From contig JBIKLI010000001.1 in assembly GCA_044359885.1 (NCBI GenBank), forward strand, positions 1-47,281: 47,281 bases of DNA, read 5' to 3'. The stretch is from CAIOSQ01 sp044359885. Lineage in GTDB: Bacteria > Pseudomonadota > Alphaproteobacteria > CACIAM-22H2. The position numbers were made by a program, and so were the translations under genes. Under the pieces are notes generated by a model. That model saw only the letters and a program-made list of their open reading frames with translations, searched no databases and had not been told where the DNA came from. The first letter of the stretch is position 1. Each line of letters begins with the position of its first letter. Below are positions 15,385 through 23,106 of this stretch, one piece after another.

Positions 15385-16701
15385 TCACGCGCGGCGCGGC
15401 ACGTCGTCGGCCTCGTCGCCGGCGATGCCGGGCGCGCCCGGGATCCCCTCGGGCTGCGCTTCCACCGCGCGCAGGCCCCGCTCGATCGCGCGCGTCCGGC
15501 GACCGAGTTCGGCGAACCTGTCGGCGGCGCTGTCGATCGAACGCTTGGTCGCGTCCACGACCTCGCCGAATTTGCGGAACTCGGTCTTGACGGTACCCAG
15601 CAGGGTCCACACTTCCGAGGAACGTCTTTCGATCGCCAGCGTCCGGAAGCCCAGCCGCAGGCTGTTCAGCGTCGCGGCCAGCGTGGTCGGGCCGGCGAGG
15701 ACGACGCGGTGCTCGTTCTGCAGGGACTCCGCGAAGCCGGGAATGCGCAGCGCCTCGGCGAACAGGCCTTCGGTCGGGACGAACAGGATCGCGAAATCGG
15801 TGGTGTGCGGCGGGCTCAGATACTTGCCCGCGATCTTGCGCGCCTCGGCGCGCAGCGATGCCTCGAAGGCCGCCTCCGCGCGCTGGATCTGCGATCTGTC
15901 CAGGGTCTCGTGCGCGTCGAGCAGGCGCTGATAGTCCTCGACCGGATACTTGGAATCGATCGGCAGCCAGACCGGTTCGCTGTCCGTGCGTCCGGGCATG
16001 CGGATGGCGAACTCGACGATGCCGTCGCTGCCGGGCACGGGCTTGACGTTGCGCGCGTACTGGTCGGGCGTCAGCAGCGTCTCGACGATCGCTCCCAGCT
16101 GCAGCTCGCCCCAGGTCCCGCGCGCCCGGACATTTCCCATCACCCGCTTGAGGTCGCCGACGCTGCCGGCCAGGCTGCGCATCTCGCCCAGGCCGCTATG
16201 GACCTGCTCCAGGCGTTCGCTGACCAGCCGGAAGGATTCGCCCAGCCGCTGTTCCAGCGTCGCCTGCAGCCGCTCGTCGACGGTCTGGCGCATCTCGTCC
16301 AGCTTGCGCGCGCTGTCCGCCCGGATCTCCTCGAGGCGTGTGGCCAGCGTGCCCGACAGCCGCGTCTCGAAGGTCGCGAAGGCCTCGGCCATCTCGCGGC
16401 GACCGCTGCGCCCCTCCTCGACCGATTGCAGCAGCTTCGCCTCGACCGCCATGCGAAGCGACTCGCCGCCCGCGCGCAGCTCGGTCTCCAGCCCCTGGAC
16501 AGTGTCGGCCAGCGCCGCGACCCGCCCCTCCGCGCGCCCCAGGCCCTGCTGCAGCGCCGCGACATCGCCCGCCAGAACGCGCAGCCGCGCTTCGAGATCC
16601 GCCGGCGTCTCGAAGCGCGGACGACGCAGCAGCAGCGTCAGGGTCAGGGCCGCATTGACGGCGACCGCCGCGGCGAGAAACCAGAGCGACATGTCGTCCA
16701 T
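15385..16701 (-). CDS. rmuC: DNA recombination protein RmuC
   Basis: 438 residues. One N-terminal membrane helix (LWFLAAAVAVNAALTLTLLL), then a long coiled coil from about 35 to 190 rich in Glu/Arg/Ala/Leu heptads, then the RmuC nuclease-like domain: GTWGELQLGAIVETLL, WLPIDSKYPVEDY, HTTDFAILFVPTEGLFAEAL, VVLAGPTTLAATLNSLRLGF and VWTLLGTVKTEFRKF. RmuC limits inversions between short repeats and is predicted to have an endonuclease fold related to restriction enzymes. The coding strand is shared with the upstream tRNA-Ala gene, which has its own promoter. Confidence 0.94.
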   Translation of the reverse strand: MDDMSLWFLAAAVAVNAALTLTLLLRRPRFETPADLEARLRVLAGDVAALQQGLGRAEGRVAALADTVQGLETELRAGGESLRMAVEAKLLQSVEEGRSGRREMAEAFATFETRLSGTLATRLEEIRADSARKLDEMRQTVDERLQATLEQRLGESFRLVSERLEQVHSGLGEMRSLAGSVGDLKRVMGNVRARGTWGELQLGAIVETLLTPDQYARNVKPVPGSDGIVEFAIRMPGRTDSEPVWLPIDSKYPVEDYQRLLDAHETLDRSQIQRAEAAFEASLRAEARKIAGKYLSPPHTTDFAILFVPTEGLFAEALRIPGFAESLQNEHRVVLAGPTTLAATLNSLRLGFRTLAIERRSSEVWTLLGTVKTEFRKFGEVVDATKRSIDSAADRFAELGRRTRAIERGLRAVEAQPEGIPGAPGIAGDEADDVPRRA

Positions 16702-16806
16702 GATCCCTCGACCGCGCGCAGGGTCTTTTTCCGGCGCCCGGCTGCCGGATCGCCGTCACGCCCGGGCGGAGGTCCTGGATCCGTTTTTCCGGCACCGCCG
16801 ATCGGC

Positions 16807-16820
16807 GCGGCCAAGGCCGC
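16807..16820 (-). terminator. GC-rich hairpin just downstream of tRNA-Ala
   Basis: GCGGCC-AA-GGCCGC, a 6-bp perfect inverted repeat, begins 12 nt after the tRNA 3' end in the direction of transcription. It has no T-run, so it may be a 3' processing boundary rather than an intrinsic terminator. Confidence 0.3.
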
Positions 16821-16832
16821 CACAGGCAGGAT

Positions 16833-16908
16833 TGGTGGAGCTGAACGGGATCGAACCGTCGACCTCCTCATTGCGAACGAGGCGCTCTCCCAGCTGAGCT
16901 ACAGCCCC
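16833..16908 (-). tRNA. tRNA-Ala (anticodon CGC)
   Basis: 76 nt cloverleaf including an encoded CCA (16835-16833). Acceptor stem GGGGCTG pairs with CAGCTCC, containing the G3-U70 wobble pair that marks alanine tRNAs. D arm GCTC/GAGC, anticodon stem CCTCG/TGAGG with loop TTCGCAA, so the anticodon is CGC (16875-16873), reading GCG. T arm with loop TTCGATC and discriminator A73. GCG is expected to be heavily used in this GC-rich genome. All stems are intact. Confidence 0.97.
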
Positions 16909-16929
16909 ACCGGTCCGGAAGAGGGCCGG

Positions 16930-16957
16930 ATAATAGGCGCGGGCACCCGCGTGTCAA
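16930..16957 (-). promoter_or_regulatory. Sigma-70-type promoter for tRNA-Ala
   Basis: On the minus strand: TTGACA (16957-16952), 16-bp spacer, TATTAT (16935-16930), 21 bp upstream of the mature tRNA 5' end, with a GC-rich discriminator (GGCCCTC) typical of stringently controlled stable RNA promoters. The spacer contains a perfect 6-bp inverted repeat CGCGGG-N2-CCCGCG at 16938-16951. This is the best -35/-10 match I found in the window. Confidence 0.72.
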
Positions 16958-17097
16958 GACATCGCCCGGCAACCGCAGCCGTTGCCGGCATCCGGGCAAA
17001 AACCGCGCGGCCCCAATATGTTGCCGCGGCGCCGGCGCGTCGTGTACGCTTTGCGCGCCGAACGATTCAACCGTTCACGCCCACCAGGACACGCGCC

Positions 17098-17388
17098 ATG
17101 AACGCCATCGCCCGCCTCGTCGACACGGTCGTCACCCTCTACATCTGGGTGCTGATCGCGCAGGCGATCCTGTCCTGGCTGATCGCCTTCAACGTGATCA
17201 ACGGCTACAACCAGTTCGTGCGCGGGCTGGGCGAATTCCTGTGGCGGATCACCGAGCCGGCGCTGCGGCCGCTGCGACGCTTCGTGCCGGCGATCGGCGG
17301 GGTCGACGTGTCGCCGATCGTCCTGATCCTCGTGCTTTATTTCGTCCGCGACCTCGTCCTCTACGACCTCTTCCCGGCGCTGCAGTGA
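17098..17388 (+). CDS. YggT family membrane protein
   Basis: 96 residues. Two hydrophobic membrane segments (VVTLYIWVLIAQAILSWLIAF and VSPIVLILVLYFVRDLVLYDL) joined by a loop with the family motif FLWRITEPALRPLRRFVPAIGGVDVSP. YggT proteins are small inner membrane proteins linked to osmotic tolerance or, in relatives, to membrane assembly processes; the molecular role is not settled. It is followed 79 bp downstream by folD on the same strand; the small YggU/DUF167 gene often found next to yggT is not visible here. Confidence 0.92.
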   Translation: MNAIARLVDTVVTLYIWVLIAQAILSWLIAFNVINGYNQFVRGLGEFLWRITEPALRPLRRFVPAIGGVDVSPIVLILVLYFVRDLVLYDLFPALQ

Positions 17389-17427
17389 CGGCGGAACCGG
17401 CGCTGGCGGGGACCGCGCCCTGTCGAC

Positions 17428-17446
17428 GCGCGCGGCCGCCGCGCGC
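17428..17446 (+). promoter_or_regulatory. GC hairpin upstream of folD
   Basis: GCGCGCGG-CCG-CCGCGCGC, a perfect 8-bp stem with a 3-nt loop, between yggT and folD, ending 3 nt before the GGGAGAG ribosome-binding region of folD. It has no T-run, so it is more likely to affect read-through or folD translation than to terminate fully. Confidence 0.35.
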
Positions 17447-17467
17447 CCTGGGAGAGAAAACGACGCA

Positions 17468-18331
17468 ATGAGCGCCCGGATCATCGACGGAAAAGCCGTC
17501 GCCGCCGCCCTGCGCGCCAGGCTGGCCGGCGCGGTCGCACGACTGCCGGCGCCGCCCGGTCTGGCGGTCGTGCTGGTCGGCGAGGACCCGGCCAGTGCCG
17601 TCTATGTCCGCAACAAGGGCATCGCCACGCGCGAGGCGGGGATGCGCTCGGCCGAGCACCGCCTGCCCGCGACCGCGAGCCAGTCCGAACTGCTGGCGTT
17701 GATCGCACGGCTGAACGCCGATCCCGAGATCGACGGCATCCTGGTGCAACTGCCCCTGCCGGGCCATGTCGATGCGCAGGCCGTCATCGCCGCCATCGAT
17801 CCGGCCAAGGATGTCGACGGGTTCCATGTCGTCAATGCCGGGCTGCTCGCCACCGGCGGCGCGGGCCTGGTTCCCTGCACGCCGCGCGGCTGCATGATCC
17901 TGCTGCGCGAGACGGGGACCGCCCTCGCCGGCGCCGAGGCGGTGGTCGTCGGCCGGTCCAGCATCGTCGGCAAGCCGGTGGCGCAGCTGCTGCTGGCCGC
18001 CGACGCGACCGTGACCGTCGCCCATTCACGCACCCGCGATCTGGCGGCGGTCTGCCGGCGCGCCGACATCCTGATCGCCGCGGCCGGACGGCCCGAGCTG
18101 CTGCGCGGCGACTGGATCAAGCCGGGAGCGACGGTGATCGATGTCGGCATCAATCGCGTCGAGGACGAGAACGGCAGGTCCCGCCTGGTCGGCGACGTCG
18201 CCTATGCCGAGGCCGCCGCGGTCGCCGGGGCCATCACGCCGGTGCCCGGCGGGGTCGGACCGATGACCATCGCCTGCCTGCTGGAGAACACGCTGATCGC
18301 GGCGCGACGCCGCCGCGGCTGGAGGGAGTGA
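17468..18331 (+). CDS. folD: Bifunctional methylenetetrahydrofolate dehydrogenase/cyclohydrolase
   Basis: 287 residues, usual length. It interconverts 5,10-methylene-THF, methenyl-THF and 10-formyl-THF. Seen: the catalytic Y46-x3-K50 (SAVYVRNKGIA), GILVQLPLPGHVD, the substrate aspartate in AKDVDGFHVVNAG, the PCTPRGCM segment, the nucleotide-binding VVVGRSSIVGKPVAQLL and the C-terminal TPVPGGVGPMTIACLLENT. The ATG at 17468 has a GGGAG about 12 nt upstream. Its TGA (18329-18331) lies 2 bp before the dehydratase start, so the two are likely co-transcribed. Confidence 0.96.
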   Translation: MSARIIDGKAVAAALRARLAGAVARLPAPPGLAVVLVGEDPASAVYVRNKGIATREAGMRSAEHRLPATASQSELLALIARLNADPEIDGILVQLPLPGHVDAQAVIAAIDPAKDVDGFHVVNAGLLATGGAGLVPCTPRGCMILLRETGTALAGAEAVVVGRSSIVGKPVAQLLLAADATVTVAHSRTRDLAAVCRRADILIAAAGRPELLRGDWIKPGATVIDVGINRVEDENGRSRLVGDVAYAEAAAVAGAITPVPGGVGPMTIACLLENTLIAARRRRGWRE

Positions 18332-18333
18332 CG

Positions 18334-19302
18334 ATGGACTTCGACGTCGGCCTTGCCCGGATCGAGGCGGCGCGCGGCCGCATCGCGGGTCAGGTGCGCG
18401 CCACGCCGACCTGGCGCAGCGAGGCGCTGTCGCGGCGCCTCGACGCGGAGGTGTTCCTGAAGCTCGAATGCCTGCAGCTGGGCGGGTCCTTCAAGATGCG
18501 CGGCGTGCTGAACAAGCTCGCGACGATGGACCCGGCCGCCCGCGAACGCGGCATCGTCACCGTCTCGGGCGGCAACCACGCGATCGCCACCGCCGAGGCG
18601 GCGCGCGCGACCGGCACGCGCGCGCTGGTGACGATGCCCAAGGTGACCCCGGCCTACAACGTCGCGCGCACGCGCGGGCCCGGCGCCGAGGTCGAGCTTT
18701 GCGAGACCGCCGCCGTCGCCTTCGCCCGCGCGCAGGAGCTTGGCCGCGCGGGCATGACCTTCGTCCATCCCTATGACGATCCGGAGGTCATCGCCGGCCA
18801 CGGCACGGTGGGGCTCGAGATCGTCGACGCGGTCCCCGACCTGACCGACGTCTTCGTCAGCATCGGCGGCGGCGGCTTCATGGCCGGCGTCGCTGCGGCG
18901 GTGAAGGGATTGCGGCCCGCCGCACGCCTCCACGGCGTCGAGACCGAGGGCGCCGAGACGATGACGCGCGCGCTGGCCGCGGGAAGGCCGGAGACGATCG
19001 CCCCCAGCTCGATCGCGCGCACGCTGGGCGCGCCCTTCGCCACCGAACGCACCATGGCCGCGGCGAGACGCTTCCTCGAAGGCATCGAGATCGTGCCCGA
19101 CCGCGAGGCCGTCGCCGAACTCGACGCCCTGGTGGCCGAGGAGCATGTCTGGTGCGAGCCGGCCGCCGCGTGCACCGTCGCCGCGGCGCTGCGCCGCCGT
19201 GGCGCCCTGGGAGCACGGCCGCGCATCGTCCTGGTGCTCTGCGGCAGCAACGTGGCCTTCGACGACGTCGCGCGCTGGCGCGCGCAATTCGGCCTGGGTT
19301 GA
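18334..19302 (+). CDS. Threonine/serine dehydratase family PLP enzyme
   Basis: 322 residues from the ATG at 18334; GGAGG lies 8 nt upstream, while the earlier GTG at 18328 is too close to it. Fold-type II PLP enzyme: Schiff-base lysine K54 in GGSFKMRG, the substrate-binding VSGGNHAIA (SGGNH loop), the phosphate-binding glycine loop SIGGGGFMAG, and a C-terminal LCGSNV serine. Catalytic-domain only, with no regulatory ACT domain, so a catabolic or general dehydratase rather than the IlvA feedback-regulated form. Likely reaction: removal of ammonia from threonine or serine (or a related hydroxyamino acid) to give an oxo acid. It converges with the aminotransferase gene. Confidence 0.87.
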   Translation: MDFDVGLARIEAARGRIAGQVRATPTWRSEALSRRLDAEVFLKLECLQLGGSFKMRGVLNKLATMDPAARERGIVTVSGGNHAIATAEAARATGTRALVTMPKVTPAYNVARTRGPGAEVELCETAAVAFARAQELGRAGMTFVHPYDDPEVIAGHGTVGLEIVDAVPDLTDVFVSIGGGGFMAGVAAAVKGLRPAARLHGVETEGAETMTRALAAGRPETIAPSSIARTLGAPFATERTMAAARRFLEGIEIVPDREAVAELDALVAEEHVWCEPAAACTVAAALRRRGALGARPRIVLVLCGSNVAFDDVARWRAQFGLG

Positions 19303-19305
19303 GGG

Positions 19306-19317
19306 CGCGGGCCCGCG
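19306..19317. terminator. 12-bp GC palindrome between convergent genes
   Basis: CGCGGGCCCGCG, a perfect palindrome located between the stops of the convergent dehydratase and aminotransferase genes. Only a 4-bp stem with a tetraloop can form and there is no T-run, so it is a weak terminator candidate. Confidence 0.2.
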
Positions 19318-19320
19318 ACG

Positions 19321-20628
19321 TCAGCGCAGCAGCGGCGCGTAGTCGTCGAGGAAGGACTCGAAGGCCGCGGCGAAGCCGTCGATCTCGGCGTCGCCATGCG
19401 GCAGCGCCAGGACCAGCATGCCCCGGAAGGTGACGTAGAAACCGCGCGCCAGCATCTCGAGCTGCAGCAGCTTCAGCCAATCCTTCGAGGCGGTCGCGAT
19501 GTCGGCGGGGCTGGTCACCGGTCCGCGCACGAAATGCACGTTCATCATCGAGCCGCGGCCGGCGACATGGACGGCGAGGTCCCGCGCGGCGATCGATGCG
19601 TTCATGCGCTGGCGCAGCGCGTCGCCGCGGCCGTTGAGGGCGATCGACCGCTCGGGAGTCAGGACCTTGCCCAGGCCTGCGACGCCCGCGGCCATGGTCA
19701 GGACGTTGTTGTTGAAGGTCCCGGCATGGGCGAGAGCGTCGGGGCGCGCGGGATCGAAGCGTTCCATGATCCGGGCGGCACCGCCGAAGGCGCCGAAGCT
19801 GAGCCCGCCGCCGAGATACTTCCCGAGGGTGATCAGGTCGGGGACGATGCCGAGCGCTCCATGCAGGCCGGACGGCGACAGGCGCGACGTCATGACCTCG
19901 TCGAAGATCAGCAGGCTGCCGGCGGCGCGCGTCTCCTCGCGCAGCATGGCGAGGAACTCGGGCGACGCCGGAATGCAGCCGCCCCCGCCCAGCATCGGCT
20001 CCAGGATCACGCAGGCGAGATCGGCGGCGTGCGCGCGGATCGCGGCCCGGGCGGCGGCGACGTCGTTGTAGGGCACGACCACGAACGGAAACGGCGCGTT
20101 GAGCGGAGACCCGTTGCCCGAGAAGATGAACACGCCCCCGTGATAGCCGCCCTGCATCGCCATCACCTTGGTGCGCCCGGTGAAGACCCGGGCGACGCTG
20201 ACGGCCATCAGATTCGCCTCGGTGCCCGAATTCGTGAAGCGCACCAGTTCCAGGGCCGGGAAGCGCTCGACGATCAGCTCGGCGAGGCGCGCCTCGTAGC
20301 GGTTCGGCGCGCCCAGCACGATGCCGTCGTCGAGCGCGGCCTTGACCGCCTCGACGATCGCGGGTTCGGAATGCCCGTAGAGCCCGGCCGTGTACTCGGA
20401 CACGAAATCCGCGTAGCGGTTCCCGTCCATGTCCCAGACATGGCAGCCCTCGCCGCGCGCGATCGCGACGGGGAAGGGCGGGTAGTAGATGACGCTGCGG
20501 GTGTTGCCCCCCGGCATGACGCGCCGCGCGTCGTGATGACGGCGCGCGCTCAGCGGATGGGCGTCGACGAAGCGCCGCTCCGCCTCCGCGAGGGCCGATC
20601 CCAGATCGAGGTTGCGCGTCGGGTCCAT
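19321..20628 (-). CDS. Class III aminotransferase (glutamate-1-semialdehyde aminomutase-like)
   Basis: 435 residues. Fold-type I PLP enzyme: MPGGNTRSVIYYPPFP and WDMDGNRYADFVSEYTAGLYGHS resemble glutamate-1-semialdehyde aminomutase and its relatives; FTNSGTEANLMAVSVAR binds the cofactor phosphate, D243 lies in IFDEVMTSR and the Schiff-base lysine is K270 in TLGKYLGGG. Many catabolic or secondary-metabolite aminotransferases share this pattern, and the context (dehydratase, fumarylacetoacetate-hydrolase-like enzyme) suggests catabolism rather than heme synthesis. The true HemL cannot be excluded from sequence alone. It is convergent with the dehydratase and divergent from the next gene across about 200 bp. 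Confidence 0.86.
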   Translation of the reverse strand: MDPTRNLDLGSALAEAERRFVDAHPLSARRHHDARRVMPGGNTRSVIYYPPFPVAIARGEGCHVWDMDGNRYADFVSEYTAGLYGHSEPAIVEAVKAALDDGIVLGAPNRYEARLAELIVERFPALELVRFTNSGTEANLMAVSVARVFTGRTKVMAMQGGYHGGVFIFSGNGSPLNAPFPFVVVPYNDVAAARAAIRAHAADLACVILEPMLGGGGCIPASPEFLAMLREETRAAGSLLIFDEVMTSRLSPSGLHGALGIVPDLITLGKYLGGGLSFGAFGGAARIMERFDPARPDALAHAGTFNNNVLTMAAGVAGLGKVLTPERSIALNGRGDALRQRMNASIAARDLAVHVAGRGSMMNVHFVRGPVTSPADIATASKDWLKLLQLEMLARGFYVTFRGMLVLALPHGDAEIDGFAAAFESFLDDYAPLLR

Positions 20629-20701
20629 GGCGATCTCCTCCGTTGCACGGCGGCCGCGGGCGATGCCGTCAGGCTAGCGCCGCGCGCCGGGGCCGGGCAA
20701 C

Positions 20702-20734
20702 GCCGCCCGACGTCTTGCCGCCCGACGTTTTGCC
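20702..20734. repeat. Short tandem duplication, 15-bp unit
   Basis: Unit GCCGCCCGACGTCTT at 20702-20716 is repeated with one mismatch at 20717-20731 and starts a third partial copy. It lies between the divergent aminotransferase and fumarylacetoacetate-hydrolase genes. It could be a paired regulator site or simple slippage. Confidence 0.5.
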
Positions 20735-20782
20735 CTTGGCCGCCGCGCGGCCGCGGGCTAAGGCGGGAAGTGCGTTAGGGGC

Positions 20783-20804
20783 GCCGCGATCGCCAGATCG
20801 CGGC
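20783..20804 (+). promoter_or_regulatory. Leader hairpin upstream of the FAH-family gene
   Basis: GCCGCGAT-N6-ATCGCGGC, a perfect 8-bp stem with a 6-nt loop. It ends about 10 nt before the AAAGGGAG ribosome-binding site and 22 nt before the ATG, so it is placed to affect translation start. Confidence 0.35.
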
Positions 20805-20825
20805 CAGGCAAGAAAGGGAGACGCG

Positions 20826-21677
20826 ATGAAATTCCTCAGCTTCCAGTCCGGCAAGGACGCCAGCTATGGCGCGGTCGTCGGCGACGGCGTGGTCGACCTG
20901 GGCAAGCGCCTGGGCAAGAAATATCCCACGCTGCGCGCGGCGCTGGCCGCCGGCGCGCTCGCGGAACTGACCAAGGTCGCCAGCGGCGCGAAGAAGACCG
21001 ATCTGCCGCTCAAGAAGGTGAAGTACCTGCCGGTGATCCCGGATGCGCGCAAGATCATCTGCGTCGGTCTGAACTACAAGGATCACCAGGCCGAATCGAA
21101 GAGCACCGCGACCGAGAACCCGACCCTCTTCCTGCGCATGCAGGCAAGCCAGGTCGGCCACAACCAGCCGATGATCAAGCCCAGGGAAAGCGACAAGCTC
21201 GACTGGGAGGGCGAGCTTGCGGTCATCATCGGCCGCGGCGGTCGGCGGATCGCCCGGGAGAAGGCGATGAACCATATCGCCGGCTACGCCTGCTATCACG
21301 ACGGCTCGGTGCGCGACTATCAGCGCCACACGACCCAGTTCACGCCCGGCAAGAACTTCGCCGCCACCGGCGGCTTCGGGCCGTGGATGGTGACCAAGGA
21401 CGAGGTCGGCGACATCACGAAGCAGACGCTGACCACACGGGTCAACGGCGTCGTCAAGCAGCAGGCCGGTATCGACCTGCTGATCTTCGACATCCCGGCG
21501 CTGATCGCCTACATCTCGGTCTTCGTGCCGCTCGAGGGCGGCGACGTCATCGTCACCGGCACGCCAGGCGGCGTCGGCGCTGCGCGCACGCCGCCGGAAT
21601 TCATGAAGCCCGGCGATGTCGCCGAGATCGAGATCACCGGCGTCGGCACGCTGCGCAACGTCGTCAAGGAAGGCTGA
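20826..21677 (+). CDS. Fumarylacetoacetate hydrolase family protein
   Basis: 283 residues from the ATG at 20826, with AAAGGGAG 5 nt upstream. FAH-fold enzyme: IICVGLNYKDHQAES, NPTLFLRMQASQVG, then the metal-binding acidic residues in LDWEGELAVIIGRGG (E-x-E) and YACYHDGSVRDYQ (D), and the C-terminal GDVIVTGTPGGVG and MKPGDVAEIEITGVG. Such enzymes are metal-dependent C-C hydrolases, decarboxylases or oxaloacetate tautomerases in aromatic or sugar-acid breakdown. The substrate cannot be told from sequence. It is convergent with an MFS gene, with a strong hairpin between them. Confidence 0.9.
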   Translation: MKFLSFQSGKDASYGAVVGDGVVDLGKRLGKKYPTLRAALAAGALAELTKVASGAKKTDLPLKKVKYLPVIPDARKIICVGLNYKDHQAESKSTATENPTLFLRMQASQVGHNQPMIKPRESDKLDWEGELAVIIGRGGRRIAREKAMNHIAGYACYHDGSVRDYQRHTTQFTPGKNFAATGGFGPWMVTKDEVGDITKQTLTTRVNGVVKQQAGIDLLIFDIPALIAYISVFVPLEGGDVIVTGTPGGVGAARTPPEFMKPGDVAEIEITGVGTLRNVVKEG

Positions 21678-21685
21678 TCGGGCCG

Positions 21686-21719
21686 CGGACGGGCCGCGCG
21701 CCGGCGCGTGGCCCGTCCG
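21686..21719. terminator. Strong hairpin between convergent FAH-family and MFS genes
   Basis: CGGACGGGCC (21686-21695) and GGCCCGTCCG (21710-21719) form a perfect 10-bp stem; the intervening 14 nt can extend the pairing. It lies 9 bp after the FAH-family stop and 4 bp before the MFS stop, the expected place for a bidirectional terminator, although T-runs are missing on both sides. Confidence 0.55.
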
Positions 21720-21723
21720 TTCC

Positions 21724-23013
21724 TCATTCCGGCCGGCGCCCGGCCTCGGTGCGCGGGTCGAGGCGCGCCGTCGTCGGCGGCGTCGGCGGCAGATCGACGA
21801 AACGTTCACGTTCCTCCGGCGGCCGCGGCTTGCGCCGTCGCATGCGCCAGATGGCGAAGCCGATGAAGGCGAGCGAGAACAGCGCCGCATGCGCCAGCAG
21901 GCCCACCGGGCCGATCCGCGCCATCGCGGCGGCGGCGACGACCGGCCCCAGCGAAGCCCCGGTCCCCCAGACCAGCATCAGGCTGCTGGACAGGGCCACC
22001 GTCCGCTCCCGGCCCGCGAAATCGAAGGCATGGGCGACGGCGATCGCGTAGACCGCCTGGCATCCGCCGACCGCGATCGCCAGGGTCGCGGCAAGCACCG
22101 GGAAGGGCATCTCCCCGATCCAGGCGATCACCGCGGTCCCGGTCACCGTCGCCGCCGACGCGCCGATCATCACCGCGCGGCGGTCCCGGCGATCCGAGAG
22201 CCACCCGAGCGGCCACTGGATCATCAGCGATCCCGCCTGCAGCGAAGCGGCCAGAAGGCTGATCGCGACGTTGTCGAGACCGATGCTGACGCCATAGAAG
22301 GGCAGCACGTTGAACACGGCACTGCCGACGAGACCGACATAGAAGCAGGCGACGATGCTGACCGGCGCCACCGCGAACAGGTCGCGCAGGCTCATCACCG
22401 CGACCGCCGGCGGCGGTGCCGGCCCCGGCGCCTGGTTCAGCGCCACCGGGATCAGCGCCAGCGAATAGAAGACGCTGGCGCACAGGAAGAGTTCGAAGCC
22501 GGCGCTGGGGAAGGCCAGCGGCATCATCTGCCCCAGAACCAGCCCGGCGCGCGAGCAGACGACGTAGACCGACATCATGCGACCGCGCAGCTGTTCGGGG
22601 GTCCGGTCGAGGACCCAGCTCTCGACGATCACGAACTGCATCGCGTTGATCAGGCCGTTGGCGAGGCGCAGGGCGATCCAGAGCCAGGGATCGTCCGTCA
22701 GCGCGAAGACCAGCGTGACCACCGCCTGCAGCGAGGCGAGAACGGCGAAGGCGCGGATATGCCCGATCGGGCGCACCAGGAAGCCCGCGAAGAGGCAGCC
22801 GCCGAGAAAGCCCACCGCGCCCGCCGATCCGGCAAGACCGATCAGCTCGGCGGGCCGGCCGTCGAGCGCCATGCGCAGCGGCACCGTCAGGCCGAGCGCC
22901 GCGCCGGCGATCTGCAGGAGGAAGGCGCCCGCCAGGATGGCGACGAGCTGCCAGAGGGTACGGCGCGCCGACGGGCGAGGCGTCCCGGGAACGAGATCGA
23001 TGGTCGCGGACAC
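21724..23013 (-). CDS. MFS transporter (YcaD-like)
   Basis: 429 residues from a GTG at 23013, with AGGA upstream. About twelve hydrophobic helices, with FLGGCLFAGFLVRPIGHIRAF as the loop-2/3 motif, RLANGLINAMQFVIVESWVLDRTPEQLRGRMMSVYVV (the conserved region of the YcaD-type MFS, VESW) and GWLSDRRDRRAVM as the second half motif A. The C-terminus is a basic, proline-rich cytoplasmic tail. It presumably exports or imports a small molecule by proton exchange; the substrate is unknown. It is divergent from the RraA-like gene, sharing a 93-bp upstream region. Confidence 0.87.
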   Translation of the reverse strand: MSATIDLVPGTPRPSARRTLWQLVAILAGAFLLQIAGAALGLTVPLRMALDGRPAELIGLAGSAGAVGFLGGCLFAGFLVRPIGHIRAFAVLASLQAVVTLVFALTDDPWLWIALRLANGLINAMQFVIVESWVLDRTPEQLRGRMMSVYVVCSRAGLVLGQMMPLAFPSAGFELFLCASVFYSLALIPVALNQAPGPAPPPAVAVMSLRDLFAVAPVSIVACFYVGLVGSAVFNVLPFYGVSIGLDNVAISLLAASLQAGSLMIQWPLGWLSDRRDRRAVMIGASAATVTGTAVIAWIGEMPFPVLAATLAIAVGGCQAVYAIAVAHAFDFAGRERTVALSSSLMLVWGTGASLGPVVAAAAMARIGPVGLLAHAALFSLAFIGFAIWRMRRRKPRPPEERERFVDLPPTPPTTARLDPRTEAGRRPE

Positions 23014-23106
23014 GGCTGCATCCTACCAAGCGAATTCGGGCGGCGCCTGGGCGGCGATACGGTAGTCTCGCGGCACCCGGCCGCAGGAGAAAGGAACCCG
23101 TCCGAC

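Noticed and set aside
14308..17388. Plus-strand open frame of 1026 codons ending with the YggT sequence
   Set aside because: Only the last 96 codons are a real protein (YggT). The rest crosses gluQ and DUF3750 in another frame, rmuC on the other strand and the tRNA gene.
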